A stretch of DNA of 64,000 bases from Pelosinus propionicus DSM 13327 (GTDB lineage Bacteria; Bacillota; Negativicutes; DSM-13327): contig NZ_FOTS01000003.1 in the NCBI RefSeq assembly GCF_900114615.1, positions 109,668 through 173,667 on the forward strand, in the 5' to 3' direction. A program made the translations under genes and the position numbers. Within the stretch, counting starts at the first letter, position 1. The number at the start of each line of letters is the position of its first letter. This document shows, piece by piece, positions 45,761-55,323 of the stretch. Below the pieces are notes generated by a model that did no database searches, was not told where the DNA came from, and worked only from the letters and a program-made list of their open reading frames with translations.

Positions 45761-46270
45761 TCACTGTAAATTAAAAGGGTAACAAGCTGTCCAAAGCAAT
45801 GTTCTTTCCCCAGTACTCGTATTAGTGACTTCTAAAGTTACCAGTACAGCCTTGCTATTTTCACGCTGAACAAACTGCAGGTCTGTCACAAGATTTTCTG
45901 TTATTGGGCTGCTAGAAATACCACCAGGAGGAATTGCCTTTGTCTTATCTATAAGAACATATAATGTTTTAGAATGAAGGCCTTCGCCTAATTGAAATGT
46001 TCTGATTTCTCCGTTTACCTTTGTTACTACTAAAGATGAAGTATTTTTTAAGGTAATTTGCTGAGCATATCGTATATCCTTTACAATAGAATCCATCGCA
46101 ATGCGCGCTGTTTGATTAAGTTGGCTTTGCTGCTTACCAAATGTCCAAACTTTTAAAGAACCGGAAAATAAATTTACGGTACTAGAAAGCAAACATAAAA
46201 TTAGAGTTATACCAATTACCAGTTCAATTAAAGTCAATCCATGTTGAGCTAAAAAGTATTTTCTCTTCAC
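45761..46270 (-). CDS. Type IV minor prepilin, PilW/ComGF-like
   Basis: The 169-residue protein has a prepilin leader (10 residues, ending at G11) and the processing motif HGLTLIELVIG with Glu at +5. A long N-terminal helix follows, and then a SQLNQTARIAMDSIVKDIRYAQ segment typical of PilW/GspJ-like pseudopilins. It probably forms part of the priming tip complex with its three neighbours. Confidence 0.85.
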   Translation of the reverse strand: MKRKYFLAQHGLTLIELVIGITLILCLLSSTVNLFSGSLKVWTFGKQQSQLNQTARIAMDSIVKDIRYAQQITLKNTSSLVVTKVNGEIRTFQLGEGLHSKTLYVLIDKTKAIPPGGISSSPITENLVTDLQFVQRENSKAVLVTLEVTNTSTGERTLLWTACYPFNLQ

Positions 46271-46297
46271 TGATTCACCTTCAATATAAGAACTATT

Positions 46298-46702
46298 TTA
46301 ATTTATTTTTGAATAAAATGTAACAAGATGGATACTATAATCTTTTTGTAGTTCCTGCCAAGTAATATTTACGGTTACTTGCACAAGTTGACTACCACAT
46401 GCGGATGCCACTGCATAAGTTGTCAACTTGTACCCTGCAGGAGGAAGAAATCTCTCATCTTCCCACGGTATGGCGCAAGGCAACTGCAATTCTGCCCAAT
46501 ATACTGGAGACCTATTTTTTAATAGCTCTAATTGTTTCTGTGCTAGATTCGTGGCTACTGTATAATCTCCTGCAATTTTTTCTAACTGTAAAGCTTGGGT
46601 AAACAATATAGAAATACAAAGTAACGAGGTACAAATAATAAAAAGTCCCAGCGCTACATCAGCTAAAATGAAACCTCGATTTCCCTTCCGCCTAGACATC
46701 AT
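46298..46702 (-). CDS. Type IV minor prepilin, PilV/GspI-like, with Asp at +5
   Basis: The 134-residue protein has a basic leader (MMSRRKGNRG) and a hydrophobic helix beginning FILADVALG, so position +5 after the cleavage Gly is Asp rather than the usual Glu. The NLAQKQLELLKN segment near 50 is typical of PilV/GspI proteins. It lies 27 bases before the PilW-like gene and 10 bases after the GspH-like gene. Confidence 0.8.
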   Translation of the reverse strand: MMSRRKGNRGFILADVALGLFIICTSLLCISILFTQALQLEKIAGDYTVATNLAQKQLELLKNRSPVYWAELQLPCAIPWEDERFLPPAGYKLTTYAVASACGSQLVQVTVNITWQELQKDYSIHLVTFYSKIN

Positions 46703-46712
46703 ATATTACCTT

Positions 46713-47174
46713 CTATTCATCAGGATGTGTATTTATGAAATCGCTTATACGAACACGCCCAGTAATGGGTGCAAGAATAACATATTTCCATTGTTTTAAT
46801 TTTTTACTCCTTATAGAAATAGTTTGTGCACCAGTTTTTGGCGCTCCACTCTGTCCAAATGAAATATAAGAATGATTACCAGAAAGAGTCACTGATTCTG
46901 GAAATATAACATTCTTTACTCTGGTAGTATTTGCAGTAACATAATAACCATAAGGTGTAGTATTATAAAAGAACATTGCGTACGCCGTTGTATCTACCCC
47001 AGCGTTGATTGAAATTTGTTGCAACCAACGAATATCAGCTGCCAATTGACTAGATGTATTCTCTAATTCTTGTTTCTCTAATGATTGCCCGAGGGTTGGT
47101 ATTGTCACAATCGCAAAAATATTAAGGATAGCAATACATACTAGAATTTCAATTAAGGTAAAACCTCGCTGCAT
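46713..47174 (-). CDS. Type IV minor prepilin, GspH/FimT-like
   Basis: The 153-residue protein has a very short leader (MQRG) and the canonical FTLIEILVCIAIL helix with Glu at +5. The SSQLAADIRWLQQISINAG segment near 40 is that of GspH/FimT pseudopilins, and a beta-rich C-terminus follows. It follows the peptidase gene by 9 bases. Confidence 0.87.
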   Translation of the reverse strand: MQRGFTLIEILVCIAILNIFAIVTIPTLGQSLEKQELENTSSQLAADIRWLQQISINAGVDTTAYAMFFYNTTPYGYYVTANTTRVKNVIFPESVTLSGNHSYISFGQSGAPKTGAQTISIRSKKLKQWKYVILAPITGRVRISDFINTHPDE

Positions 47175-47183
47175 ATGTCCACC

Positions 47184-47927
47184 TCAATATAGCATTTCTA
47201 AATACCAAATAATTATTTCACTGCCATATAACATAGTAACAAAGGCACTAAGAGCCATACAAGGGCCAAAAGGAATGAAATCTTTATGACTTTTAAAATT
47301 GAAAAGCACTAACAACAAACCACCTATTCCACCACATACAAAGGATAATAATAACACAAGTAATAAACATTTCCAGGTTAGCCATATACCAAGAGTTGCA
47401 GCAAACTTTATATCACCATCTCCCATTCCACCACGACTGACAAGTGCAATTATAAACAGCAATCCACCCCCAAGTAGACTAGACAGCAGCATATCCTCAA
47501 AGTCCAAATTATTCGTCAAAAAATTTATAACAATACCAGCTCCAGAAAACCATAGGAGAACCTTATCTAATATCAGTTGATGATCATAGTCAATGAAGGT
47601 AATAATAAGTAAAAAAGCTGTAAGAACAATGGCTTTCATAAACAAACATGTTAATCCATATGTTTGAAAACATACACTAAACAAAATAGCCGTTATTATC
47701 TCTACTAAAAGATAACGTGAGGAAAACGTAGCTTTGCAATATCGGCAACTACCTCGTAATAACAGATAACTAATCACTGGGATTAAATCCCATAGTTTAA
47801 GATGTGCACCACAAATGCTACAGTGGGATGACGGAATGATAATGGATTGATTATATGGCAAACGACAAATACAGACATTTAGGAAGCTACCGATCAAAAA
47901 GCCTAAGAGGATTACTATTATTAACAC
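47184..47927 (-). CDS. pilD: Prepilin peptidase/N-methyltransferase PilD
   Basis: PilD cleaves prepilin leaders after Gly and methylates the new N-terminus. The 247 residues show the N-terminal domain with paired zinc-type cysteines (CSIC near 35, CRYC near 58) and several membrane helices. The two catalytic aspartates are in TFIDYDHQLI near 110 and GGMGDGDIKF near 170. It lies between the major pilin gene and the minor pilins, so all its substrates are local. Confidence 0.94.
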   Translation of the reverse strand: MLIIVILLGFLIGSFLNVCICRLPYNQSIIIPSSHCSICGAHLKLWDLIPVISYLLLRGSCRYCKATFSSRYLLVEIITAILFSVCFQTYGLTCLFMKAIVLTAFLLIITFIDYDHQLILDKVLLWFSGAGIVINFLTNNLDFEDMLLSSLLGGGLLFIIALVSRGGMGDGDIKFAATLGIWLTWKCLLLVLLLSFVCGGIGGLLLVLFNFKSHKDFIPFGPCMALSAFVTMLYGSEIIIWYLEMLY

Positions 47928-47996
47928 TATTTTTCTCCCTTACATTTGAATCCAAAAAAACAAGACTGGTAACACATAATGGTTATTTATGATTAG

Positions 47997-48395
47997 TTAC
48001 CATATATCAGTAGAAGTATAATCTGAACTGCCAGGAGATTTTCTTGTCATGCCATTTGAGGATACGCCAATCAATTTATAGTCATCACCACTCCCTTTCG
48101 TATAAATCAAATCAGCAGAGTTAGCTTGTGCATCTTTAGGCCATACATTAATGTAAGCTGCTAGATCAGCTTTAGTAGCTGGATACATATTATTATTTGC
48201 ACGATACAATATAAGAGCACTATCAACCGTGCGAAAATCAGCTTTAAGCCTTCCATCTCTTGCCGCCGCAGTTGAAGCAGTAAATTTCGGCATCGCAATA
48301 GCTGCCAAAACTCCAATTATAGCAATTACGATCATTAATTCGATTAATGTAAATCCCTGTTGATCTCTTATTTTCTTCTTTAATTTGATAGACAT
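47997..48395 (-). CDS. pilA: Major type IV pilin
   Basis: The 132-residue prepilin has a basic leader of 14 residues (MSIKLKKKIRDQQG) and the motif GFTLIELMIVIAIIGVLAAIA with Glu at +5. It also has a Gly/Ser-rich C-terminal domain ending DYTSTDIW. It has no Cys pair, unlike Gram-negative pilins with a disulfide loop. Size and position beside pilC and pilD mark it as the main subunit. Confidence 0.93.
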   Translation of the reverse strand: MSIKLKKKIRDQQGFTLIELMIVIAIIGVLAAIAMPKFTASTAAARDGRLKADFRTVDSALILYRANNNMYPATKADLAAYINVWPKDAQANSADLIYTKGSGDDYKLIGVSSNGMTRKSPGSSDYTSTDIW

Positions 48396-48441
48396 ATAAT
48401 TACCTCTTTTATGATTATATTCTACGAAAGTCCATCAATAA

Positions 48442-49668
48442 TCAGTTATAGATGTTCCCAGAATTCGCTATAAGATCAAATATCGGCATCATAATGGATA
48501 TCACGATTAAACCAATGACTATTCCCAAAGTCCCAATAATAACAGGTTCAATAATACTGCTAAAACGGCCAACTACATCATCTACATCACTTTCATAGAA
48601 ATCGGCGATCTTTTCAAGCATCTTATCCAATGTACCACTTTCCTCACCGATGGAAAGCATCTGGATGACCATAGGAGTAAATACTTTGCTTTTTGCTAAA
48701 GTAGATGCTAGCGCCATCCCTTCCTTGATAGCAGCTTGTGCTTCTTCTAATGCTTCTATCATGCTAAAATTACCGGTAGTCTTTTTTACAACATCTAAAG
48801 CAATTATTATCGGCACACCACCATGAAGCAGAGTGCTTAAGGTGCGGCTGAATCGAGCAATACCAATTTTGCGGGATAACATACCAACTACAGGAATTTT
48901 TAGTATCAATTTATCAATTATTTTTCTAGCTGGTTCTCGTTGATATGCAACCTTTAACTCAAATGTTCCTACTATAATGAAAGCGAATAAAAATAAGGCA
49001 TAATTATGCAGAATATTGCTAGTCACCAGTAATATACGAGTAAGTAATGGTAGCTCCATTTTAAAGTTATCAAACATTTGTACAAAAGTCGGTAAAACAA
49101 ATGTTAAAATAAAACTAACAGATACACTTGCCATAACACTGACTACTGCCGGATAGATCAGAGCTGATTTAATCTTCTCATTCAATCTATGTTCTTTCTC
49201 AAAGTGATTCGCTAAACGATTGAATACATTATCTAGTAACCCGCCCACCTCTCCAACTTCTACCATATTAACCATAAGACTAGGAAATATGGTAGGATAA
49301 TCACCTAAACAACGAGATAATGGTTCTCCTTCTTTAACTTTTTTACTGACGTTTTGTAATGCTTTTTTTATGCGTAGATTATTGGTTTGTACAATGAGAA
49401 TATCGAGAGAAACTATTAACGGTAAACCTGCATCAATCATAGTGGCAAACAAACGACAAAGAACAGATATCTCTTTTAAACTACTCCTTCTTAAGTGGTC
49501 TATGAAGTTATTATATAAATTTTCACCACCTTCTTCCTTAATCTGAGTAATAAAATATCCTTTTTCTCGGATATGAGCTGCAACTGCCGATTTGCTTTCA
49601 GCAAAGATACTGCCAGTCAGTATTTTTCCATTACGATTTTTAGCTCTATATCCAAAAATTTTCGCCAT
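48442..49668 (-). CDS. pilC: Type IV pilus inner-membrane platform protein PilC
   Basis: PilC is the polytopic platform on which PilB and PilT act. The 408 residues contain two T2SF domains (about 70-195 and 275-395), each with cytoplasmic helices and PLSRCL or GTLDKMLEK segments, and three membrane helices at about 170-195, 222-242 and 375-397. It lies 21 bases after pilT. Confidence 0.95.
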   Translation of the reverse strand: MAKIFGYRAKNRNGKILTGSIFAESKSAVAAHIREKGYFITQIKEEGGENLYNNFIDHLRRSSLKEISVLCRLFATMIDAGLPLIVSLDILIVQTNNLRIKKALQNVSKKVKEGEPLSRCLGDYPTIFPSLMVNMVEVGEVGGLLDNVFNRLANHFEKEHRLNEKIKSALIYPAVVSVMASVSVSFILTFVLPTFVQMFDNFKMELPLLTRILLVTSNILHNYALFLFAFIIVGTFELKVAYQREPARKIIDKLILKIPVVGMLSRKIGIARFSRTLSTLLHGGVPIIIALDVVKKTTGNFSMIEALEEAQAAIKEGMALASTLAKSKVFTPMVIQMLSIGEESGTLDKMLEKIADFYESDVDDVVGRFSSIIEPVIIGTLGIVIGLIVISIMMPIFDLIANSGNIYN

Positions 49669-49689
49669 TTATGCTCTCCTACTTTCCAT

Positions 49690-50745
49690 TTATTTATTAG
49701 CGAAACTAGCAAAGTTCTCTTCATCTATGGCGCGAATGATTGCTTCATCATATGAGATGATTCCACGACGATATAAATTTTGTAAAGCACTGTCCATCGT
49801 TAGCATTCCAACTTTTGCACCAGTCTGAATGATGGACGTTAATTGATGAATCTTGCCTTCACGAATCACATTACGCACTGCAGGAGTAGCAATCAAAATT
49901 TCTAAAGCAGCTACTCGTCCAATCTGATCAATTCGAGGCAACAACTGCTGAGCAATAATTCCCTGCAATATAAGCGATAGCTGTATACGGATTTGTTGCT
50001 GCTGATATGAAGGAAAAGCATCAATAATACGATTTATGGTTTGAACAGCACTGCCAGTGTGCAAAGTGGCAAAGACTAAGTGCCCTGTTTCTGCTGCCGT
50101 AATGACCGTAGCAATAGTTTCTGAATCACGCATTTCTCCTACCAAAATAACATCTGGATCTTCTCTTAAAGCAGCTCTAAGAGCATTCGCAAACGATTTG
50201 GTATCAGTATTGATTTCCCGTTGATTAACAATTGACTTGTTATGCTTATGTAAAAATTCAATAGGATCTTCTAGTGTAAGAATATGACAAAATCGTTCCT
50301 GGTTAATTAGATTAATCATTGCCGCTAAAGTTGTTGATTTACCGCTTCCTGCGGGACCAGTAACCAGAACTAATCCTCCTCTAGCCTGACAGGCAAGAGC
50401 TCTTACAACACGTGGATGCCTCAGTTCTTCTAATGTAGGTATTTTTTCATTTATAACCCGAATTGCAATAGCCACTGAACCACGTTGGTGAAAAGCATTG
50501 ACTCGAAAACGACTAAGACCAGGAACTGAATAGGCAAAGTCAATTTCGCCATGCTCATAAAATTTTTGCTGTTGCTCTGGAGTTGAAATTTCTTTAAACA
50601 ATCTTTCTGTATCATTTACGTTTAGTATCATATGGTTAGTAGGTACAAGTTGACCATCAATTCTGAATATGGGTGGTACTCCTGCAGTAATGTGCAAATC
50701 AGATGCTCGGCTATATACAGCTTGATCCAATAACTGATTCATCAC
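49690..50745 (-). CDS. pilT: Type IV pilus retraction ATPase PilT
   Basis: PilT disassembles pili to power retraction. The 351 residues show Walker A GPAGSGKSTTL near 129, the Asp box ILTLEDPIEFLH near 155, Walker B DPDVILVGEMRDSETI near 195 and the His box ATLHTGSAVQT near 220. The C-terminal AIRAIDEENF is the PilT signature. It is directly downstream of pilB. Confidence 0.96.
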   Translation of the reverse strand: MMNQLLDQAVYSRASDLHITAGVPPIFRIDGQLVPTNHMILNVNDTERLFKEISTPEQQQKFYEHGEIDFAYSVPGLSRFRVNAFHQRGSVAIAIRVINEKIPTLEELRHPRVVRALACQARGGLVLVTGPAGSGKSTTLAAMINLINQERFCHILTLEDPIEFLHKHNKSIVNQREINTDTKSFANALRAALREDPDVILVGEMRDSETIATVITAAETGHLVFATLHTGSAVQTINRIIDAFPSYQQQQIRIQLSLILQGIIAQQLLPRIDQIGRVAALEILIATPAVRNVIREGKIHQLTSIIQTGAKVGMLTMDSALQNLYRRGIISYDEAIIRAIDEENFASFANK

Positions 50746-50757
50746 AATTATCCTCCG

Positions 50758-52278
50758 CTAGCTACATGCTACGCGCATAATCTCTCTTACATCTGTCAAA
50801 CCAGTACGTGCTTTTTCAATACCATCCTGACGCATGGTTATCATACCTTGTGCGATAGCAATATTGCAAATTTCTTCACTAGAGGCTCTACGGTTAATAG
50901 CCTCTCTAATTTGAGAAGTTATGGGCATGACTTCATGAATTGCCATACGACCTTGATAACCTGTATGATTACAATGACCACACCCAGCTCCTTGATGTAA
51001 CCTAATAGGTACGTTAGCTTCAACACCTAAAAATAAACGTTCTAAGGCTCCAGCAGAAGGTATGTAACTTTCTCGACATTTAGGACAAAGTGTTCTGACG
51101 AGTCGTTGTGCAACCACCCCTAAAACTGATGATGCCACTAAAAAAGGAGCAACATACATATCGAGTAAACGAGTAATTGTTCCTGCTGCATCATTGGTGT
51201 GCAGAGTGCTAAAAACAAGATGGCCAGTTAATGCCGCCCTAATAGCGATATCAGCAGTTTCACTATCGCGTATCTCGCCGACTAATAAGATATTCGGGTC
51301 TTGTCGCAATGCAGACCGAAGTGCACTGGCAAAAGTCAAGCCTGCTTTTGGATGAACTTGTACTTGATTGACTCCTCCTAGACGATACTCTACAGGATCT
51401 TCTAAAGTTATAATATTCTGATTTGGCGAATTCACTTGATTCAAGGTAGAGTATAAAGTAGTTGTTTTACCGGAGCCAGTAGGACCAGTGACTAGTACCA
51501 TTCCATAGGATTGAGAATATATCTTGCGATAGATTTTACTATTTTCAGTAGAAAAACCAAGTTTATTAATATCCAAAATAACTCTCTGTTGATCCAACAA
51601 ACGCATTACCACTTTTTCACCCATAATTGTAGGCAAAGTAGACACTCGAATATCAATATTACCCTCTGTTCCTTTAATTCTAATTCGCCCATCTTGCGGT
51701 ATGCGTTTCTCTGCAATATCCATATCACTAATAATCTTAATCCGAGCAACAATTGCGGGGTGAATCTCGCGGGGAAAACTGCTGATTTCTCGTAGCATAC
51801 CATCAATACGAAAGCGGACACGTAATGCCGTATCTTGAGGTTCAATGTGTATATCACTAGCCATATTTTTAATTGCTTGATCCATAAGAGAATTAACTAA
51901 TTCAATGATTGGAGCATCATCTGCTGTCTGAAGCTTTGCTGTTAACCTTACATCTTCTGGGCGCATTTTATTAATAGCCTTTTCAACTAAGCCTTGTATA
52001 CCGTAGCATTCTCTGATAGCTCGTAATATATCTTTTTCTGCAGCAATAACAGGCTCTACATCAAAACCTGAAGCCATTCGAATATCATCAATCGCATAAA
52101 AATTTGTTGGATCAGTCATTGCTATAATAATCTTATTATCAGCAACTTTTATCGGGATCACTTGATGCCGCTCTGCTAATGTCGCTGGAATCAGTGCTGC
52201 TAGCTCTGGTGTAACACAGATACTTGACAAATCAATCTGAGGTATACCCAATTTAGTTCTTAAGACTTGATGTTCCAT
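50758..52278 (-). CDS. pilB: Type IV pilus extension ATPase PilB
   Basis: PilB drives pilin polymerisation. The 506 residues have an N-terminal MshEN-like domain (about 1-90), Walker A GPTGSGKTTTL near 270, Walker B DPNILLVGEIRDSETA near 335 and a zinc motif CPKC...CGHC near 400-440. The ATG at 52276-52278 follows GGCGGTG; the frame open to 52320 has no better site. MshEN domains can bind cyclic-di-GMP; here the N-terminus has the general look but was not verified. Confidence 0.95.
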   Translation of the reverse strand: MEHQVLRTKLGIPQIDLSSICVTPELAALIPATLAERHQVIPIKVADNKIIIAMTDPTNFYAIDDIRMASGFDVEPVIAAEKDILRAIRECYGIQGLVEKAINKMRPEDVRLTAKLQTADDAPIIELVNSLMDQAIKNMASDIHIEPQDTALRVRFRIDGMLREISSFPREIHPAIVARIKIISDMDIAEKRIPQDGRIRIKGTEGNIDIRVSTLPTIMGEKVVMRLLDQQRVILDINKLGFSTENSKIYRKIYSQSYGMVLVTGPTGSGKTTTLYSTLNQVNSPNQNIITLEDPVEYRLGGVNQVQVHPKAGLTFASALRSALRQDPNILLVGEIRDSETADIAIRAALTGHLVFSTLHTNDAAGTITRLLDMYVAPFLVASSVLGVVAQRLVRTLCPKCRESYIPSAGALERLFLGVEANVPIRLHQGAGCGHCNHTGYQGRMAIHEVMPITSQIREAINRRASSEEICNIAIAQGMITMRQDGIEKARTGLTDVREIMRVACS

Positions 52279-52369
52279 ACTTTTACACCGCCTCTTATAA
52301 AGAAAGCAACCAAACTTCAAATATATTTATTAAAATTTGTAATACACCTTGCCAACCGATTACACTACT

Positions 52370-52388
52370 TTCGCAATATCATTGCGAA
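52370..52388. promoter_or_regulatory. Palindrome between pilQ and pilB (possible operator or short hairpin)
   Basis: TTCGCAAT and its exact complement flank ATC, 92 bases upstream of the pilB start codon. The 8-bp arms are exact. It may be an operator for a dimeric regulator or a transcription hairpin; there is no T-run after it on the minus strand. Confidence 0.4.
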
Positions 52389-52492
52389 TATTTTCACATC
52401 TATTTTATTGCTTATCCTTCTACATTTTACAATAAATTCCTGCTAAATATATTATAGAACATCAAATTGCAATCTTTTTTCTGTTTTTCTAA

Positions 52493-53716
52493 TCATTGGA
52501 CTAGTTTTGCTGTCAAAAAAATGATTACTTCCGTTTCTATTTTTGAATTATGTACACTTTTAAACATCATACCAATTAATGGTAGTTCGCTTAAGAAGGG
52601 TATCTTATTATTTATTTTAGATTCTTCACTGCCAAGGAGACCACCAATCACCATCGTCTCACCATCCTTCATGCAGACCGTGCTTTCTACCTCACGGGTA
52701 GTAATGCGATAGTTCTTAATATCCGTTACTAAGCTAGGAGTACTAACCTCTGTCTGTACTTTTGCAGTAATAGTTCCATCAGCAGTAATCGTAGGAGTAT
52801 AGGTAAGTTTTATGCCGGTATCTATATATTCTACTGTAGTAGTCGTTTTCCCATCTTCCATTCTCTCAGTAAGGACTGGAATATGATCGCCAATTAAAAT
52901 CCGAGCTTCATTTCCATTAATGGTAGTCACTTTAGGGCTAGCTAATATTTTAGCATTGCCATTACTAATGAGGGCATTAATTTTTGCTTGATAGTAAAAT
53001 TCGTAAGGATATCCCTCAGGATTACGACCAAATTGAATAATTCCTTTTCCTGTATCACGCGTAACTTTACCTGGTTCAATAGTCGTTACACCATTTGCAA
53101 TCTTGACTTGCTCTGGACTATATCCTGCATATTGAGGTGTAACATCCCATGACCAATCTATCCCTAACTCTTTTGTTTTCTCTTTATTAATTGCCACTAC
53201 TTTAGCCTCAATAGTCACTTGCTGCTTTGGAATATCAATATCGGTTAATAATGTTTTAATGCGAGCGCAATCTGAAACGGAACCACTAACTATTATGCTA
53301 TTTGATATTTCATCACTTTCTGCTTTTAATTTTAGACTGCTCATAATGGGTTCCAATGTTTTCTTGATATCAATAGCACGAATATAACGCAACTTATATA
53401 TTTCTGTTACTTTCATATCTGCAGGTTCTATAATAAATGAATCACCTATTTTCCGATAGGATAATCCCTTAGCAGACGTAATTAAATTTAAAGCACTTTC
53501 AAAATTTGTATTCTTAAGTCTCATAGTAATAGTACCTTTTATCGAATCGTCAATAATGATATCTACATTATCAATGGTAGCAAGTGTATGTAATATTATT
53601 CGTATATCTTCATCTATGAAATTAAGATCAATATTTTGTGGATCTGCCATAGCAATCCTACAAATCGGTATTGACAGAATCAATATCATTGCGACAATAC
53701 AGTTATTATATTTCAT
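52493..53716 (-). CDS. pilQ: Type IV pilus secretin PilQ
   Basis: The secretin forms the outer-membrane pore for pili. The 407 residues include a signal peptide (about 1-24), a secretin/TonB short domain (about 27-95), one NolW-like N1 domain (IYKLRYIRAIDIKKTLEPI near 106) and a secretin core from about 170 to the end. That core has the VESTVCMKDGETMVIGGLL motif near 340. It is short, without AMIN domains. The start overlaps the pilP-like stop (TAATG). Its presence implies an outer membrane in this Firmicute. Confidence 0.92.
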   Translation of the reverse strand: MKYNNCIVAMILILSIPICRIAMADPQNIDLNFIDEDIRIILHTLATIDNVDIIIDDSIKGTITMRLKNTNFESALNLITSAKGLSYRKIGDSFIIEPADMKVTEIYKLRYIRAIDIKKTLEPIMSSLKLKAESDEISNSIIVSGSVSDCARIKTLLTDIDIPKQQVTIEAKVVAINKEKTKELGIDWSWDVTPQYAGYSPEQVKIANGVTTIEPGKVTRDTGKGIIQFGRNPEGYPYEFYYQAKINALISNGNAKILASPKVTTINGNEARILIGDHIPVLTERMEDGKTTTTVEYIDTGIKLTYTPTITADGTITAKVQTEVSTPSLVTDIKNYRITTREVESTVCMKDGETMVIGGLLGSEESKINNKIPFLSELPLIGMMFKSVHNSKIETEVIIFLTAKLVQ

Positions 53717-54273
53717 TATTTAGTACCTCCTTTCTCTCTCGCAGGCTCTAACGAAATAGATAATTGACTATTTCTATTTTTCAGAATAATACAATCATCT
53801 TGTATCGCGATAAGTTGATAGATACCAATAAATTCATTTAATTTATAAGCTTTGCTCTTTCTATCAGATTGTATAACTGCAATATGGCAATTATCAGTAT
53901 TGATAATTCCAGTAAGCTTTATCCTCTCTTTTACTTTAAGGAAAAGAGCTTGATTTGCGTCTGTTACAGTTTCCTGGTTAAATATTGTAGTAACGCTGTT
54001 TTCTTTCTGCGCTTCAAAATTATCCTTTCTAATAGCAGGAGGCATAAAAGGATCACGCTTCAACTGTTCATTATTTTGATTTCCAACCGGCATAACTACT
54101 TTATCTGTATTTCTAACATTAGGTGTAATGTTATTCTCAACAACAATAGGAGAAACCTGAATATTTGAAGGCCTAAATAAAATTATTGTAATTATGGATG
54201 TCACCCCTATTACAAATATCACCTTTAATCGATGATTTGCTGCATTTTTTTTAAATTGCGTTAATTTTTCCAA
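53716..54273 (-). CDS. PilP/GspC-like pilus alignment protein
   Basis: The 185-residue protein has a cytoplasmic start, one membrane helix (about 18-36), a linker with RDPFMPP near 75 and a small beta domain (about 107-180: IKLTGIINTDNCHIAVIQ and IYQLIAIQDDCIILKN). This layout resembles PilP or GspC homology-region proteins that contact the secretin. The call rests on topology and on its translational coupling to pilQ. Confidence 0.7.
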   Translation of the reverse strand: MEKLTQFKKNAANHRLKVIFVIGVTSIITIILFRPSNIQVSPIVVENNITPNVRNTDKVVMPVGNQNNEQLKRDPFMPPAIRKDNFEAQKENSVTTIFNQETVTDANQALFLKVKERIKLTGIINTDNCHIAVIQSDRKSKAYKLNEFIGIYQLIAIQDDCIILKNRNSQLSISLEPAREKGGTK

Positions 54274-54356
54274 AATCTGCTCACTCCTAATCTATTGATT
54301 ATAAAGTAATGCAATAATATCTTGAGAGTATTGACATGTCTAATATATAGCACAAT

Positions 54357-54395
54357 AAGAGGCTCAGATCCCAGGACCTAAGCCTCAATGTCCTC
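54357..54395 (-). terminator. Hairpin between aroE and pilP
   Basis: GAGGCT/AGCCTC outer arms with further AG/CT and TC/GA pairing form a bulged stem of about 12 bp. It is followed on the minus strand by TTATTG, so it is a weak terminator or leader structure in the 189-base gap. Confidence 0.45.
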
Positions 54396-54462
54396 ATTAA
54401 GTGTATTTTTACTAATTGGGAAGATTGTTGTTTTGTAAGTTTATGTTACTAACATGCAATAC

Positions 54463-55308
54463 TTACAGATATTCTTTTAATGCGTCAGTCATAATTTGTC
54501 GAGGAGCTTGCTCACCTGTCCAAAGTTCAAAAGCCAAGGCCCCCTGCTCAATTAGCATTCCTAAACCATTTAAAGCTATATGACCGTGTTTTTTAGCTGA
54601 AAGTAATAGTTGAGTCTTGGAGGGATTATAAATTAAATCGCAAATGACAGCATCTGGATTTAAACTCTCCCAAGGTATAGGCAGAACTTCTGTATCATGA
54701 ACTGACATACCAATTGGAGTGCTATTTATCAAAATATCACATTCTTGCAATAAATTTTGAAAATCGTAATCCTCCCAATCATAAGCTTGTATGTCTACAT
54801 TTGTTGAAAAATTTCTTACAAATTGCTGCGCTTTTTCAAGATTTCTAGCACCAATTATAACCTTTTTTATCCCATGTTGAAAAAGACCACACGCAACAGC
54901 CCTTGCAGCCCCACCAGCTCCTAACATAACCGCTGTTTGTTCAGTAATTTTAACACTATTTGAAAGTACTGACCGGACAAACCCTTGAGCATCGGTGTTA
55001 TAACCAATCGATTTACCATCTTTTATTACAACTGTATTTACAGCCCCAACTAATTGGGCACTAAAGTCAATTTCATCAAGATAGGACATTATCTTCACCT
55101 TATGAGGTATAGTCACATTTACACCCGCAAAATCCATTACTTTTAAACCTGCAACAGCCTGAGCTAAATTCTCCGGATGAACAGGCAATGGAACATATAC
55201 AAAATCAAGATGTAGGGCTTCAAAAGCTGCATTATGCATTATGGGCGATAAGGAATGTCCTAAGGGCCAACCTAATATACCTATTTTTTTAGTTTTACTC
55301 GTAATCAT
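54463..55308 (-). CDS. aroE: Shikimate dehydrogenase AroE
   Basis: AroE reduces 3-dehydroshikimate to shikimate with NADPH. The 281 residues show the substrate-binding GWPLGHSLSPIMHN near 14, NVTIPHKV near 64 with the catalytic Lys, NTDAQGF near 104 and the glycine-rich loop GAGGAARAV near 130. It forms a gene pair with yqeG 15 bases upstream. Two other shikimate-pathway genes, aroK-aroB, lie on the other side of the pilus locus. Confidence 0.96.
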   Translation of the reverse strand: MITSKTKKIGILGWPLGHSLSPIMHNAAFEALHLDFVYVPLPVHPENLAQAVAGLKVMDFAGVNVTIPHKVKIMSYLDEIDFSAQLVGAVNTVVIKDGKSIGYNTDAQGFVRSVLSNSVKITEQTAVMLGAGGAARAVACGLFQHGIKKVIIGARNLEKAQQFVRNFSTNVDIQAYDWEDYDFQNLLQECDILINSTPIGMSVHDTEVLPIPWESLNPDAVICDLIYNPSKTQLLLSAKKHGHIALNGLGMLIEQGALAFELWTGEQAPRQIMTDALKEYL

Positions 55309-55323
55309 TGCACTAACTCCATT

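Noticed and set aside
52321..52360. TTGGCAAGGTGTATTACA upstream of pilB as a sigma-54 promoter
   Set aside because: It has the GG of the -24 element, but at the expected -12 position the bases are not GC, so the match is not good enough.
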